A stretch of 64,000 nt of DNA. It comes from Flavobacteriales bacterium UBA2669 (GTDB lineage Bacteria > Bacteroidota > Bacteroidia > Flavobacteriales_E > Vicingaceae). The stretch is taken from NCBI GenBank assembly GCA_002359215.1, contig DEMN01000013.1, positions 124,001-188,000 of the forward strand, in the 5' to 3' direction. The notes beneath the pieces were generated by a model. That model had not been told where the DNA came from, did no database searches, and saw only the letters and a list, made by a program, of their open reading frames with translations. Positions 34,177-43,469 of the stretch are shown here, in pieces. Position 1 is the first letter of the stretch, and each line of letters starts with the position of its first letter. A program made the position numbers and the translations under genes.

Positions 34177-34899
34177 ATGTCAATTCCAAAAGCCATATTT
34201 TGTTGGAGCGGAGGCAAAGATTCTGCCTATTGTTTACACAAAGTGTTAGCAGAAAAACAGTTTGATGTAAAATATCTTTTAACTACTATCAATCAAGATG
34301 TAAAAAGAATTTCTATGCATGGAGTTCGTGAAGAATTATTGGATAAGCAAGTAGAAGCAATAGGAATTCCTGTGTTAAAAGTGGGGCTTACAACTGCATC
34401 TAACGAAGCTTACGAGCAGCAAATGACTATTACCTTACAAAAAGCTAAAGTAGAAGGTATTGAACACGTTATTTTTGGAGATATTTTTCTTGAAGATTTA
34501 AGAATCTACAGAGAAAACAATTTAGCTCAAATAGGTATGAAAGCAGTTTTCCCTTTATGGAATACGAATACCACTGATTTGATTGATGATTTTATTTCTA
34601 AAAAATTTAAAACCATTTTATGTTGTGTTAATGATGGATTTTTAAAACAAGAATGGATAGGCAAAGAAATAGATGCTTCTTTTCTCCAACAACTTCCATC
34701 TCATGTTGATCCTTGTGGCGAAAATGGCGAATACCATACTTTTTGTTATGACGGACCTATTTTTAAAAATGAGATTTCTTTTCTTAAAAAAGAAATAGTG
34801 TATAAACCTTTAAACATAAAAACAACAAGTGATTGCTCTTTACCTTCTAATAATCAAACAAATGGCTTTTGGTTTATTGACTTAATTCCAAAAAATTAA
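34177..34899 (+). CDS. DUF71/COG2102 PP-loop ATPase (Dph6-like), B12 salvage group
   Basis: A 240-residue PP-loop ATP pyrophosphatase of the diphthine-ammonia ligase-like family. The ATP loop is SGGKDS at residues 11-16, followed by MHGVREELL, HVIFGDIFLEDLR and the late motif CGENGEYHTFCYDGPIF. Bacteria lack diphthamide, and comparative genomics of DUF71/COG2102 has proposed that a bacterial subgroup works in B12 salvage. This gene fits that proposal, since it sits in a riboswitch-controlled operon with a BtuB-like receptor. A likely chemistry is ATP-driven amide formation on a corrin side chain or on the lower-ligand arm, but this is inference. It is cytoplasmic, with no signal peptide. Confidence 0.88.
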   Translation: MSIPKAIFCWSGGKDSAYCLHKVLAEKQFDVKYLLTTINQDVKRISMHGVREELLDKQVEAIGIPVLKVGLTTASNEAYEQQMTITLQKAKVEGIEHVIFGDIFLEDLRIYRENNLAQIGMKAVFPLWNTNTTDLIDDFISKKFKTILCCVNDGFLKQEWIGKEIDASFLQQLPSHVDPCGENGEYHTFCYDGPIFKNEISFLKKEIVYKPLNIKTTSDCSLPSNNQTNGFWFIDLIPKN

Positions 34900-34903
34900 A
34901 ACT

Positions 34904-35893
34904 ATGAAATTTTATCTATACATAATACTTATAATCAATCTGTTATTTTTTAATAACAAAATAATTGCCCAAGGACCTTATGCACCAGCTGTTGGTCAAG
35001 TAGGAACAACTGCCATTCATAAAGACTCATCTGTTTTTGTAGCTTGGGCCACCAATGCCACTATTGAAAGAGGATGGCAGAATATAGTTGATACTTCTTT
35101 GGGAAAAACCACAGCCGGAACAATAACTGATGTTTTAGGAAAATCAGGAACAGGAGGAGTTGTTAGTCTTGGTGATGGAGGCAGTGCTGTTTTAACTTTT
35201 ACAGCTCCCATTAAAAATGGCTCCGGAGCAGATTTTGCTATTTTCGAAAACTCATTTGACGGACAGTTTTTAGAACTTGCTTTTGTTGAAGTAAGTTCAG
35301 ATGGTGTCAACTTTTTTAGATTTCCTGCTCATTCGCTAACTCAAGACACTACCCAACTTGATAATAATGCCAATATGGATGCTACTTATATTCATAACTT
35401 GGCTGGAAAATACCGAGCTCAATACGGAACTCCTTTTAATTTAGACGATGTTGATGGAACTCCGGGGTTGGACGTCAATAATATTACTCACGTTAAAATT
35501 ATTGATGTAGTCGGAAGTATTAATCCAACTTATGGCACTTATGATGATGAAAATAATATTATTAACGACCCTTTCCCTACTCCATTTCCTACCGGTGGTT
35601 TTGATTTAGATGCTGTTGGTATCATTCATCAACAACCAACCAACATTAATGAAAATGAACCAATAGTCAACCAAATTTATCCCAATCCATTTTCAACTAA
35701 TTTAACCTTAGAGTTAAACATCAACACTGATTATAGCTATGCTATTATTGACATGAATGGTAAAACACTTTTTAAAGAGACAACATCACCAAACAACAAT
35801 ACTATTAATACAACTAACTTAAAAAAAGGAATTTATTTTTTAAAAATTATTGCCAACAAACAAGTATCAACACATAAGATAATAAAACTATAA
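34904..35893 (+). CDS. T9SS-sorted surface protein of the B12 operon
   Basis: The 329-residue product has a signal peptide (to about residue 22, KIIAQ) and a C-terminal T9SS type A domain (IYPNPFSTNLTLEL, MNGKTLFKE, KKGIYFLKI, KIIKL). The body has features of a beta-sandwich surface protein seen in B12-regulated loci: YAPAVGQVGTTAI at the start, ADFAIFENSFDG, ELAFVEVSSDGVNFFRFP, and GGFDLDAVGIIH at the end. I do not recognise a named family with confidence. It lies 4 bp after the DUF71 gene and 20 bp before the receptor gene. A role in capturing or passing corrinoids at the cell surface is inferred from the operon. Confidence 0.8.
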   Translation: MKFYLYIILIINLLFFNNKIIAQGPYAPAVGQVGTTAIHKDSSVFVAWATNATIERGWQNIVDTSLGKTTAGTITDVLGKSGTGGVVSLGDGGSAVLTFTAPIKNGSGADFAIFENSFDGQFLELAFVEVSSDGVNFFRFPAHSLTQDTTQLDNNANMDATYIHNLAGKYRAQYGTPFNLDDVDGTPGLDVNNITHVKIIDVVGSINPTYGTYDDENNIINDPFPTPFPTGGFDLDAVGIIHQQPTNINENEPIVNQIYPNPFSTNLTLELNINTDYSYAIIDMNGKTLFKETTSPNNNTINTTNLKKGIYFLKIIANKQVSTHKIIKL

Positions 35894-35913
35894 CACATCT
35901 GCCAGCTATATAA

Positions 35914-37803
35914 ATGAAATTAATAAGCGTCATATTTACCCTGTTTATTGTTCAAAATACCTTTGGACAATTACTGAATGACACTATTAAATTTGAACCT
36001 TTTGTTATTGAAGAATTAGCAGTATCCGCCACTTACAAAACAACCAACTTAGATGCTGTTACCACCAAATCTGTTGAAAATTTAGCCCAACTGTTACAAG
36101 AAAATTCTACCGTTTTTATTAAATCCTATGGTTCAGGTTCTTTAGCCTCCGTATCTTTTAGAGGTACAGGTGCAGGCCATACACGTGTATTGTGGAATGG
36201 CATTTCTTTAAATTCCCCCATGAACGGGCAAATAGATTTTTCTTTGTACCCTACTCCATTTTTTGATAAAGTAGAACTCCATTACGGTGCAAGTGGACTA
36301 ATTGATGGTAATGGTGCATTAGGAGGTAGTGTAAACCTGCAAAATTCTTTGCCCAATTTTAATGATTCAACAAAATCGGCAAAATTGAACTACAACTATT
36401 CCATAGGCAGTTTTAACAAACAAATTCACAGTGGAAAAGTTGCGTATTTAGGAACTAAAAAATGGTTTTACGAAACAAGAATTTTACACTCCGAGGCAGA
36501 GAATGATTTAGTGTATTACAACTTTGCCAAAAAAGAAAATCCTGAAGAAAGACTTCAAAATGCAGCCTTAAAACAATACGGATTTCAACAAGCCATTTAT
36601 AAAAAAATAAAAAACCAAACCATTGGCATGAGGTTTTGGTATTTCAATAGCGATAGAAACTTACCCTCAACCATGTTGGTAGAAAAAAATGATGAAACCC
36701 AACAAGATGAATCTTTTCGTTTGTTAATCAATACCACTGGTTTTAAAAACAAAATCTCTTATAAAATAAGTTCAGCTCTTATTCACGATAAGTTAACTTA
36801 CAACAATAAACTTATTGATATCAACTCAAAAAACAACAGCCTATTAATTGATAACCATGCTGATATCAATTATTTTATAAACGATAAAATTACTTTTTTG
36901 AATAAAATTAATATAAGACATGAACAAGCTAAAGCAGATGGTTATAATAGCGAGCACAAAAGATTCAACAATAGTTGGCTAACAGGTTTTTCCGGAAATT
37001 TAAAACGCTTAAATTGGACTGTTTTTAATAGAATGACTGTTGTTGATGATTACTTCAAACCTTTAGCTCCAAGTATTTCATTAGGTTATCAACTTCCTAA
37101 ATTGGAAGATGTAACATTAAAAGTTGCTGCGGGAATAAACCACAATTATCCAACTTTTAATGATTTATATTGGACACCCGGTGGAAATTCCGATTTAAAA
37201 CCCGAAGAAGCGAAAATGAGTGAAGCAGGAATAAAATACCATAAAGCTTTCGGAAAGACAACCATTGCCACAGAAAACACTTTCTTTTTTGCTCATGTTT
37301 CTAACTGGATTTTATGGCAGCCCAGTGCAGGAAATATTTGGAGTCCTACCAATCTAAAGAAAGTAGAAAATAAAGGTTTTGAAAGCACGCTAACCATCAA
37401 ATACAAGCTCAATAAAGTTGATTTAAGCATTAGAGGGAATTATGCTTACACTATTTCTAAAAACATTGATTTACCTAAAAATACTGATGATGCACTTTAC
37501 AAACAGTTAATTTATGTACCTCAACATCAATTTAATGCAAACGCAAAATTAACCTATAAAAACACTTCCTTAAGTTACGGTTATTATTACACCGGATTAA
37601 GATATATCAGTACGGATAACAATTGGTACTTACCGGCAAATTATATTTCTAACATTTCTCTTTCTCAAGATATTAAACTAAAAACTACCTCTTTTAATTT
37701 ACGTTTCCAGGTAAATAATCTTTTTAATCAAACCTACCAATCTATTGCTTGGAGACCAATGCCATTAAGAAACTACATGCTAACCTTAGCTTTTAAATTA
37801 TGA
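35914..37803 (+). CDS. btuB: BtuB-like TonB-dependent outer-membrane receptor
   Basis: TonB-dependent receptor that should carry cobalamin or a related corrinoid across the outer membrane. The 629 residues comprise a signal peptide (about 1-19, NTFGQ), a TonB box-like stretch (IEELAVSATYK), a plug domain (VSFRGTGAGHTRVLWNGISLNSP, YGASGLIDGNGALGGSVNL) and a barrel to the final YMLTLAFKL. Length and plug motifs are those of BtuB-type receptors and not of the larger SusC type. No carboxypeptidase-like domain is present. It overlaps the next gene by ATGA. Substrate assignment rests on the riboswitch. Confidence 0.9.
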   Translation: MKLISVIFTLFIVQNTFGQLLNDTIKFEPFVIEELAVSATYKTTNLDAVTTKSVENLAQLLQENSTVFIKSYGSGSLASVSFRGTGAGHTRVLWNGISLNSPMNGQIDFSLYPTPFFDKVELHYGASGLIDGNGALGGSVNLQNSLPNFNDSTKSAKLNYNYSIGSFNKQIHSGKVAYLGTKKWFYETRILHSEAENDLVYYNFAKKENPEERLQNAALKQYGFQQAIYKKIKNQTIGMRFWYFNSDRNLPSTMLVEKNDETQQDESFRLLINTTGFKNKISYKISSALIHDKLTYNNKLIDINSKNNSLLIDNHADINYFINDKITFLNKINIRHEQAKADGYNSEHKRFNNSWLTGFSGNLKRLNWTVFNRMTVVDDYFKPLAPSISLGYQLPKLEDVTLKVAAGINHNYPTFNDLYWTPGGNSDLKPEEAKMSEAGIKYHKAFGKTTIATENTFFFAHVSNWILWQPSAGNIWSPTNLKKVENKGFESTLTIKYKLNKVDLSIRGNYAYTISKNIDLPKNTDDALYKQLIYVPQHQFNANAKLTYKNTSLSYGYYYTGLRYISTDNNWYLPANYISNISLSQDIKLKTTSFNLRFQVNNLFNQTYQSIAWRPMPLRNYMLTLAFKL

Positions 37804-38864
37804 GCAAATTCACCTTAAATATTGTAGTTGGCTTAACATTATTAATGTTCACTTTTTCTTCTTGTAAAAAAGAAAAATTTGGTCCACAATGTAAAAACTG
37901 TGAAGAAAATGCCATTTTCCCTTCTATTCAAAATGATGTAATTATAGTTAATGAAGGAAACTTTGGTTTTGGAAACGCAACTTTAACACTATACAATTCC
38001 ACCAACAGAAATGTACATCACGGTATTTTTCAACAAGCCAATAATTATCCATTAGGCGATGTAGCTCAATCTGCTTATTATTTCAATGAAAAAATAGCGG
38101 TGGTAGTAAATAATTCTAATAAAATTGAAATAATTGACAAAGCTGATTTTACTTCAATAGCTACCATTACGGGTTTTGATTCTCCTAGGTATTTTCTGCC
38201 TATAAATTTATCAACGGCTTATGTAAGCAATCTCTTTTCTAATAAAATTAACATTGTAAACTTAATAAACAACACCATTTCTGGAAGTATTACAACCAAC
38301 TCTAATTGGACAGAAGAAATGCTTATTTATAACGATACTGCTTATGTTTGTGACATGAGTAACAACAAATTAATACTCATTAATACAACTAACCATCAAA
38401 TTATAGCTAATATCTCGGTAGGAATTCAACCAAATAGCTTAGTATTAGATAAAAATAATAACATTTGGATACTATGTGACGGTGGTTTTAATGAAGCTAA
38501 TGCTCAATTAATAAAGTTTAATCCAACCTTAAGAACTATTGAACAAACTTTGGCATTTGGCAATATTAATCACTCTCCGTCAGATTTAATAATTGATAAC
38601 TCAAAAGAAAACTTATACTTCATTAATAATCATATTTTTAAAATGAATATTAATGATACATCCTTACCAACATCAAATTGGGTTTCCAATAATGGGGAGG
38701 TTTTTTATAGCTTAGGTATACACCCAATTACTCAAGAAATTTATGTTGCTGATGCAAAAGATTTTGTACAAAATAGTACTATTTCTGTTTACAAAAATAA
38801 CCAACAACTTTCCCATCAATTTCAGTCAGGTATTAATTCCGGATACATTTTGTTTCTTCCATAA
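37800..38864 (+). CDS. BtuG-like surface lipoprotein (YncE/DUF5074 propeller)
   Basis: The 354-residue lipoprotein has a lipobox with Cys 22 (FTFSSCKK) and a beta-propeller body of about seven repeats, each with a pattern like DKADFTSIATI, INTTNHQIIANISVG or PNSLVLDKNNNIWIL. This is the DUF5074/YncE-like plan of BtuG, the surface protein of Bacteroides that binds cobalamin with very high affinity and sits on BtuB. Here it is translationally coupled to the receptor gene (ATGA overlap), which supports a BtuB-BtuG pair. The residues that would contact cobalamin cannot be judged by eye. It is the last gene of the operon. Confidence 0.85.
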   Translation: MSKFTLNIVVGLTLLMFTFSSCKKEKFGPQCKNCEENAIFPSIQNDVIIVNEGNFGFGNATLTLYNSTNRNVHHGIFQQANNYPLGDVAQSAYYFNEKIAVVVNNSNKIEIIDKADFTSIATITGFDSPRYFLPINLSTAYVSNLFSNKINIVNLINNTISGSITTNSNWTEEMLIYNDTAYVCDMSNNKLILINTTNHQIIANISVGIQPNSLVLDKNNNIWILCDGGFNEANAQLIKFNPTLRTIEQTLAFGNINHSPSDLIIDNSKENLYFINNHIFKMNINDTSLPTSNWVSNNGEVFYSLGIHPITQEIYVADAKDFVQNSTISVYKNNQQLSHQFQSGINSGYILFLP

Positions 38865-39018
38865 CATCAATTTACTCCCATTTCTTCCTCTTTTAAAACA
38901 TTAGTATTGAGCTTGTTTTATTAACAATTGTTGATAAGTCAATTGGCCATAGGACTAAGTATTTTCCGCAAAAAATACTTACTTTTAGGTCGAAATTTTA
39001 ATATCAAACTCAACTACT

Positions 39019-42000
39019 ATGAAAACAAATTTATTATTTAAAAGTATTTTAACACTTCTGTTAGCATTTACTGTAAGTATCGGATATTCTCAAAAAGTTT
39101 ATGAAGATTATCAAGACGGTAAAATTTGGTTTAAAATAAAAAATTCTGAAGAAAATTTTATTGTAAAACAAGCTTCTAAGAGTGGCAATGTTGAAACATT
39201 TAATGATGAAAATATTAAATTATCATCTATGCCTTTTTTAAGAAATGTTTTTGTAAATCATACTATTAAAAGACTTTCAAGACCATTTCCAAAAGCATAT
39301 TCCTCTCAAGATTTGTTAAACACTTATTTAATTGATTTTGATGATATAGAAAACGTAGAAGCTTTTATTAATGAATTAGAAGCTTCGGGTGCTGTTGATT
39401 ATGCTGAAAAAGTACCTTTATATAAAACTTCTTATTCTCCAAACGACCAATATCACAACACTACCAATATGTGGGGTTTATTTCAAATTCAAGCAGAACA
39501 AGCCTGGAACATTAGTACAGGTAATGCCAACATAGTGGTTGCTACAGTTGATAATGCAATACAGATTACTCATCCAGATTTAACTAATCAAATCTGGACT
39601 AACCCGGGTGAAATACCTAATAATGGTATTGATGATGATGGAAATGGATATGTTGATGATGTAAACGGTTATGATGTTGGAGATAATGATAATAATCCAA
39701 ACCCACCAACTACTGCTTTTAGTCACGGGACACACGTTGCCGGAACTACAGGTGCAGAAACAGACAATACCATTGGAGTTTCTTCTATTGGTTTTGGTAT
39801 TAGTATTATGGCTGTTAAAGCAACAAGAAATAATGCTGGATCTAACTCCGTAACTAATGGATATGATGGAATTTATTATGCCGCAGTTAGTGGTGCTGAT
39901 ATTATTAATTGCTCTTGGGGAGGCACAGGCTACTCAACCACAGGACAAAACATAGTTAATTTTGCTTGGAATAATGGTTCTATAGTTGTTGCTGCAGCAG
40001 GAAACGACAATGTGAATAATGATAATACTCCTCATTACCCTTCTAATTATAACAACGTAATTTCTGTAGCTTCTTCTACAACAAATGATGTGAAATCAAG
40101 TTTTTCTAATTACGGTAATTCTGTTGACATTACCGCACCGGGTAGTAATATTGCGAGTACTATACCAAACAATAGCTACTCTTATATGAGTGGCACATCT
40201 ATGGCTTCTCCAATGGTTTCAGGACTTTTAGGTTTAATGAAATCTTTAAATCCAACCATGCCAAATACAGCATTAATTAATTGTATGTATTCTTCTGCTG
40301 ATAATATTGATGGTGCCAACCCTAGCTATATTGGACGACTTGGAGCAGGGAGAATAAATGCTTTTCAAGCTCTACAATGTGTTTCTGCCAGCTTAAGTAA
40401 TCCTCCTGTTGCTGAATTTACAGCCAATGTAACCACAGTTTATGCAGGTAGTTCTGTTACTTTTACAGATCAGTCAACATTTGCTCCTACCACTTGGTCA
40501 TGGAATTTTGACAACCAAAGCTTAGGAGGTGTTGTACCAGCTACAGCAAATACTCAGGGTCCACATACGGTTACTTATAATAATATTGGTTTGTATGAAG
40601 TTTCTTTAACAGTTACCAATGCAAACGGTAATGATACTGAAACCAAAACCAACTACATCAATGTTGTTCAACCGGGAACATGCGAAATTATAGATATGGA
40701 TACTACCGGTAGTCCTTTTCATTTTGGGTGGACACCAACATTATATAGTGCTGGTGCAGGAAATGGATATGTTGCAGGAACAAACAACTATGGCGATAGA
40801 GCTAAGTTAAATTATTATAATGCTACTCAAACAAGTGGTTTCAATTATTTAATAGGTACTTATATATGGTTTGCAAGAGCTTCTACCAATACACCAACTA
40901 AGACTATTGATGTAAATGTATATGATGGAACAGGTGGAACAGTTGGTGCTTTATTAGGTACAAAAACATTGCCTATGTCTTATGTTATGGCAAATACTCC
41001 CGGTATTCCTTTCATTGAGTTTGACAATGCTGTTCCTCTTCCTGCTTCGGGAGAAGTGTTTGTAGGAGTACGTTTTGCTAACTTAAACATGGCAGTAGGT
41101 GACACCATTGCCGTTGTGACTAATGCAGATGCACAATCCACCCCAAATACTGCTTGGGAGCAATGGAATGACAATACATGGAATGCTTATAATGGTACAG
41201 GTGGCTGGGGATTAAGTGTAACTCATTATTTCTTCCCTTGGTTAACTAATGACACCACTGCTATTTCTTTAACTGCTACTCCAACTACTATATGTGAAGG
41301 AGAAATGGTGCAATATGATGCTACAGGTTCTACAGGTCAAGATACATTATTATGGTCATTTCCCGGAATGAACCCCGCTAATTCAAACAATGCAATTGAT
41401 AGTGTATTGTATAGCTCTGCAGGAACATATACTACTTATCTAGAAGTTGTTGGTGGAGGATGTAGCAGATATAGAATTGATTCTGTAACCATAACTGTCA
41501 ACCCTTCTCCAAATGTTAGCATAGCTACAACAGCTGATACCATATGCTCAGGAACTTCTGTAACACTAACTGCATCTGGTGCAACAAGTTATTTGTGGTC
41601 TCCGGGAGGACAAACAACCAACGCAATTACTGTTTCTCCAACATCAACTACAACTTATAATGTTGCAGGAACTACAGGGGGTTGTACCGGAAATGGATTT
41701 GTAACTATCTATGTAATGAACTTACCAACTGTTGCTAATGTAACTGTAACGCCATCAACTACTATTTGTCAAGGAACAAACGTGGTATTTGATGGAACAA
41801 GTTCAACCAATGCATCAACATACAGCTGGTCTTTCTCTCAAGGAAGCCCATCTATGAGTTCATCTACTAACCCTTTTGAAACAGTTAGTTTTGGAGCTGC
41901 CGGAACACACAACTACTCATTACAGATTACAAGTGCTTGCGGTACTGACACCTACAACGGAACAATTACCATTGAAGCGCTTCCTACAGTTACTGCAAAT

Positions 42001-43365
42001 GCATCGGCTACTACCATTTGTGCTGGCGACCCTGTAACTTTAACGGGAGGTGGTACTGCAACTTCTTACTCTTGGGATAATGGTGTAACTAATGGTGTTG
42101 CTTTTACTCCTTCAACTACCACAACTTACACTGTAACCGGAACAGGTACAAACAGTTGTCAAAATACAGCTCAAGTAACCGTTACTGTTAATCCGGCTCC
42201 AACTGTAACAGCTAATGCTACCTCTACTTCTATTTGTGCAGGTCAATCTGTTACTTTAACCGGAAGTGGTAATGCTTCTGCTTACACTTGGGATAATGGT
42301 GTAACGGATGGAGTTGCCTTTACTCCTACTGTTACTACAACTTATACCGTTACAGGTACTACAGGAAGCTGTTCTAACACAGATCAGATAACCATTACTG
42401 TAACCCCTGCTCCAACTGTAACAGCTAATGCTACCTCTACTTCTATTTGTGCAGGTCAATCTGTTACCTTAACCGGAAGTGGTAATGCTTCTTCTTATAC
42501 TTGGGATAATGGTGTAACGGATGGAGTTGCTTTCACTCCTTCAACTACTACTACTTATACCGTTACAGGTACTACCGGAAGCTGTTCTAACACAGATCAG
42601 ATAACCATTACTGTAACCCCTGCTCCAACTGTAACAGCTACTGCTACTTCTACTTCTATTTGTGCAGGACAATCTGTTACCTTAACCGGAAGTGGTAATG
42701 CTTCTTCTTATACTTGGGATAACGGTGTAACCGATGGAGTTGCTTTTACTCCTACTGCTACTACAACTTATACCGTTACAGGTACTACAGGAAGCTGTTC
42801 TAATACTGACCAAATAACCATCACTGTAAACCAAGCTCCTTCTGCTGTAGTTACTTTTACTCCAAACAGTAATATTTGTGAAAACATGAATGTTCAGTTT
42901 GATGCTTCGAGTTCAGTAGGTGCTACTTCTTACAACTGGTCATTCCCTCAAGGAAGTCCATCTATGGGGTCATCAACAATAGCTAACCCATTAGTAAGTT
43001 TTGGTGTTGCAGGAACCCACAACTTTGCAGTAGTAATTTCTAACTCATGTGGAACAGATACTCACAATGGTTCTATTCTAGTAGATGTATGTAGTAGTAT
43101 TGATGATTTAAACAATGGAAAATCAATGGTTGCTTATTTTGATAATATCAATAACAACATCAACATTTCTTATGAGAATATTGCTCAAGGAACTTACAAC
43201 TTAAATATCTTAAATTCATTAGGACAAGTTATAGTTTCAACTAAATTAAACATCAATAACAATGAAGGAATTATTACAGTTCCTTTTAATGAAAATGCTA
43301 AAGGAATTTATTTCATCAATATCTATAACAATGATGCGAAATTCAACAGCAAATTCTTAAAATAA
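39019..43365 (+). CDS. Subtilisin-like (S8) T9SS protease with PKD and Ig-like repeats
   Basis: The 1448-residue secreted protease has a signal peptide to about residue 24, a propeptide-like region to 135, and an S8 catalytic domain with D178 (VATVDNA), H236 (SHGTHVAG), oxyanion N329 (AAAGND) and S394 (GTSMASPMVSG). From about 465 a PKD domain follows (TFTDQSTFAPTTWSWNF). A jelly-roll-like stretch (560-740) is followed by a further PKD and several Ig-like repeats of about 71 residues (SVTLTGSGNASSYTWDNGV). The last 80 residues resemble a T9SS type A domain (NSLGQVIVS, AKGIYFINI). It probably works outside the cell. The three nearly identical 213-bp units suggest recent expansion. The triad is complete, so activity is likely. 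Confidence 0.92.
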   Translation: MKTNLLFKSILTLLLAFTVSIGYSQKVYEDYQDGKIWFKIKNSEENFIVKQASKSGNVETFNDENIKLSSMPFLRNVFVNHTIKRLSRPFPKAYSSQDLLNTYLIDFDDIENVEAFINELEASGAVDYAEKVPLYKTSYSPNDQYHNTTNMWGLFQIQAEQAWNISTGNANIVVATVDNAIQITHPDLTNQIWTNPGEIPNNGIDDDGNGYVDDVNGYDVGDNDNNPNPPTTAFSHGTHVAGTTGAETDNTIGVSSIGFGISIMAVKATRNNAGSNSVTNGYDGIYYAAVSGADIINCSWGGTGYSTTGQNIVNFAWNNGSIVVAAAGNDNVNNDNTPHYPSNYNNVISVASSTTNDVKSSFSNYGNSVDITAPGSNIASTIPNNSYSYMSGTSMASPMVSGLLGLMKSLNPTMPNTALINCMYSSADNIDGANPSYIGRLGAGRINAFQALQCVSASLSNPPVAEFTANVTTVYAGSSVTFTDQSTFAPTTWSWNFDNQSLGGVVPATANTQGPHTVTYNNIGLYEVSLTVTNANGNDTETKTNYINVVQPGTCEIIDMDTTGSPFHFGWTPTLYSAGAGNGYVAGTNNYGDRAKLNYYNATQTSGFNYLIGTYIWFARASTNTPTKTIDVNVYDGTGGTVGALLGTKTLPMSYVMANTPGIPFIEFDNAVPLPASGEVFVGVRFANLNMAVGDTIAVVTNADAQSTPNTAWEQWNDNTWNAYNGTGGWGLSVTHYFFPWLTNDTTAISLTATPTTICEGEMVQYDATGSTGQDTLLWSFPGMNPANSNNAIDSVLYSSAGTYTTYLEVVGGGCSRYRIDSVTITVNPSPNVSIATTADTICSGTSVTLTASGATSYLWSPGGQTTNAITVSPTSTTTYNVAGTTGGCTGNGFVTIYVMNLPTVANVTVTPSTTICQGTNVVFDGTSSTNASTYSWSFSQGSPSMSSSTNPFETVSFGAAGTHNYSLQITSACGTDTYNGTITIEALPTVTANASATTICAGDPVTLTGGGTATSYSWDNGVTNGVAFTPSTTTTYTVTGTGTNSCQNTAQVTVTVNPAPTVTANATSTSICAGQSVTLTGSGNASAYTWDNGVTDGVAFTPTVTTTYTVTGTTGSCSNTDQITITVTPAPTVTANATSTSICAGQSVTLTGSGNASSYTWDNGVTDGVAFTPSTTTTYTVTGTTGSCSNTDQITITVTPAPTVTATATSTSICAGQSVTLTGSGNASSYTWDNGVTDGVAFTPTATTTYTVTGTTGSCSNTDQITITVNQAPSAVVTFTPNSNICENMNVQFDASSSVGATSYNWSFPQGSPSMGSSTIANPLVSFGVAGTHNFAVVISNSCGTDTHNGSILVDVCSSIDDLNNGKSMVAYFDNINNNINISYENIAQGTYNLNILNSLGQVIVSTKLNINNNEGIITVPFNENAKGIYFINIYNNDAKFNSKFLK
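42196..42834 (+). repeat. Three tandem 213-bp coding repeats in the S8 protease gene
   Basis: Units at 42196-42408, 42409-42621 and 42622-42834 are nearly identical (71 codons each; GCTCCAACTGTAACAGCTA opens each). An older, more diverged unit precedes them from about 41977. The period is an exact multiple of three, so copy number can change without breaking the frame. Confidence 0.9.
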
Positions 43366-43389
43366 AATTAGTTAATATTCGTTATAGGA

Positions 43390-43418
43390 AGAGGTTGTCC
43401 ATCGGGCAGCCTCTTTTT
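43390..43418 (+). terminator. Intrinsic terminator after the S8 protease gene
   Basis: AGAGGTTG at 43390-43397 pairs with CAGCCTCT at 43407-43414 (one G-U pair), followed by a run of T. It lies 24 bp after the stop codon. Confidence 0.85.
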
Positions 43419-43469
43419 ATTTTAATTTGTTTTAAATTGCTTTAATTTGCACTACCAAATTCTGTATTA

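Noticed and set aside
42256..42459. Ser/Arg-rich minus-strand ORF in the S8 repeats
   Set aside because: Mirror of the 213-bp repeat units, with no independent gene signals.
42196..42834. Direct repeats resembling a repeat array
   Set aside because: Period 213 bp, in frame and coding for Ig-like domains; there are no spacers, so this is not a CRISPR array.
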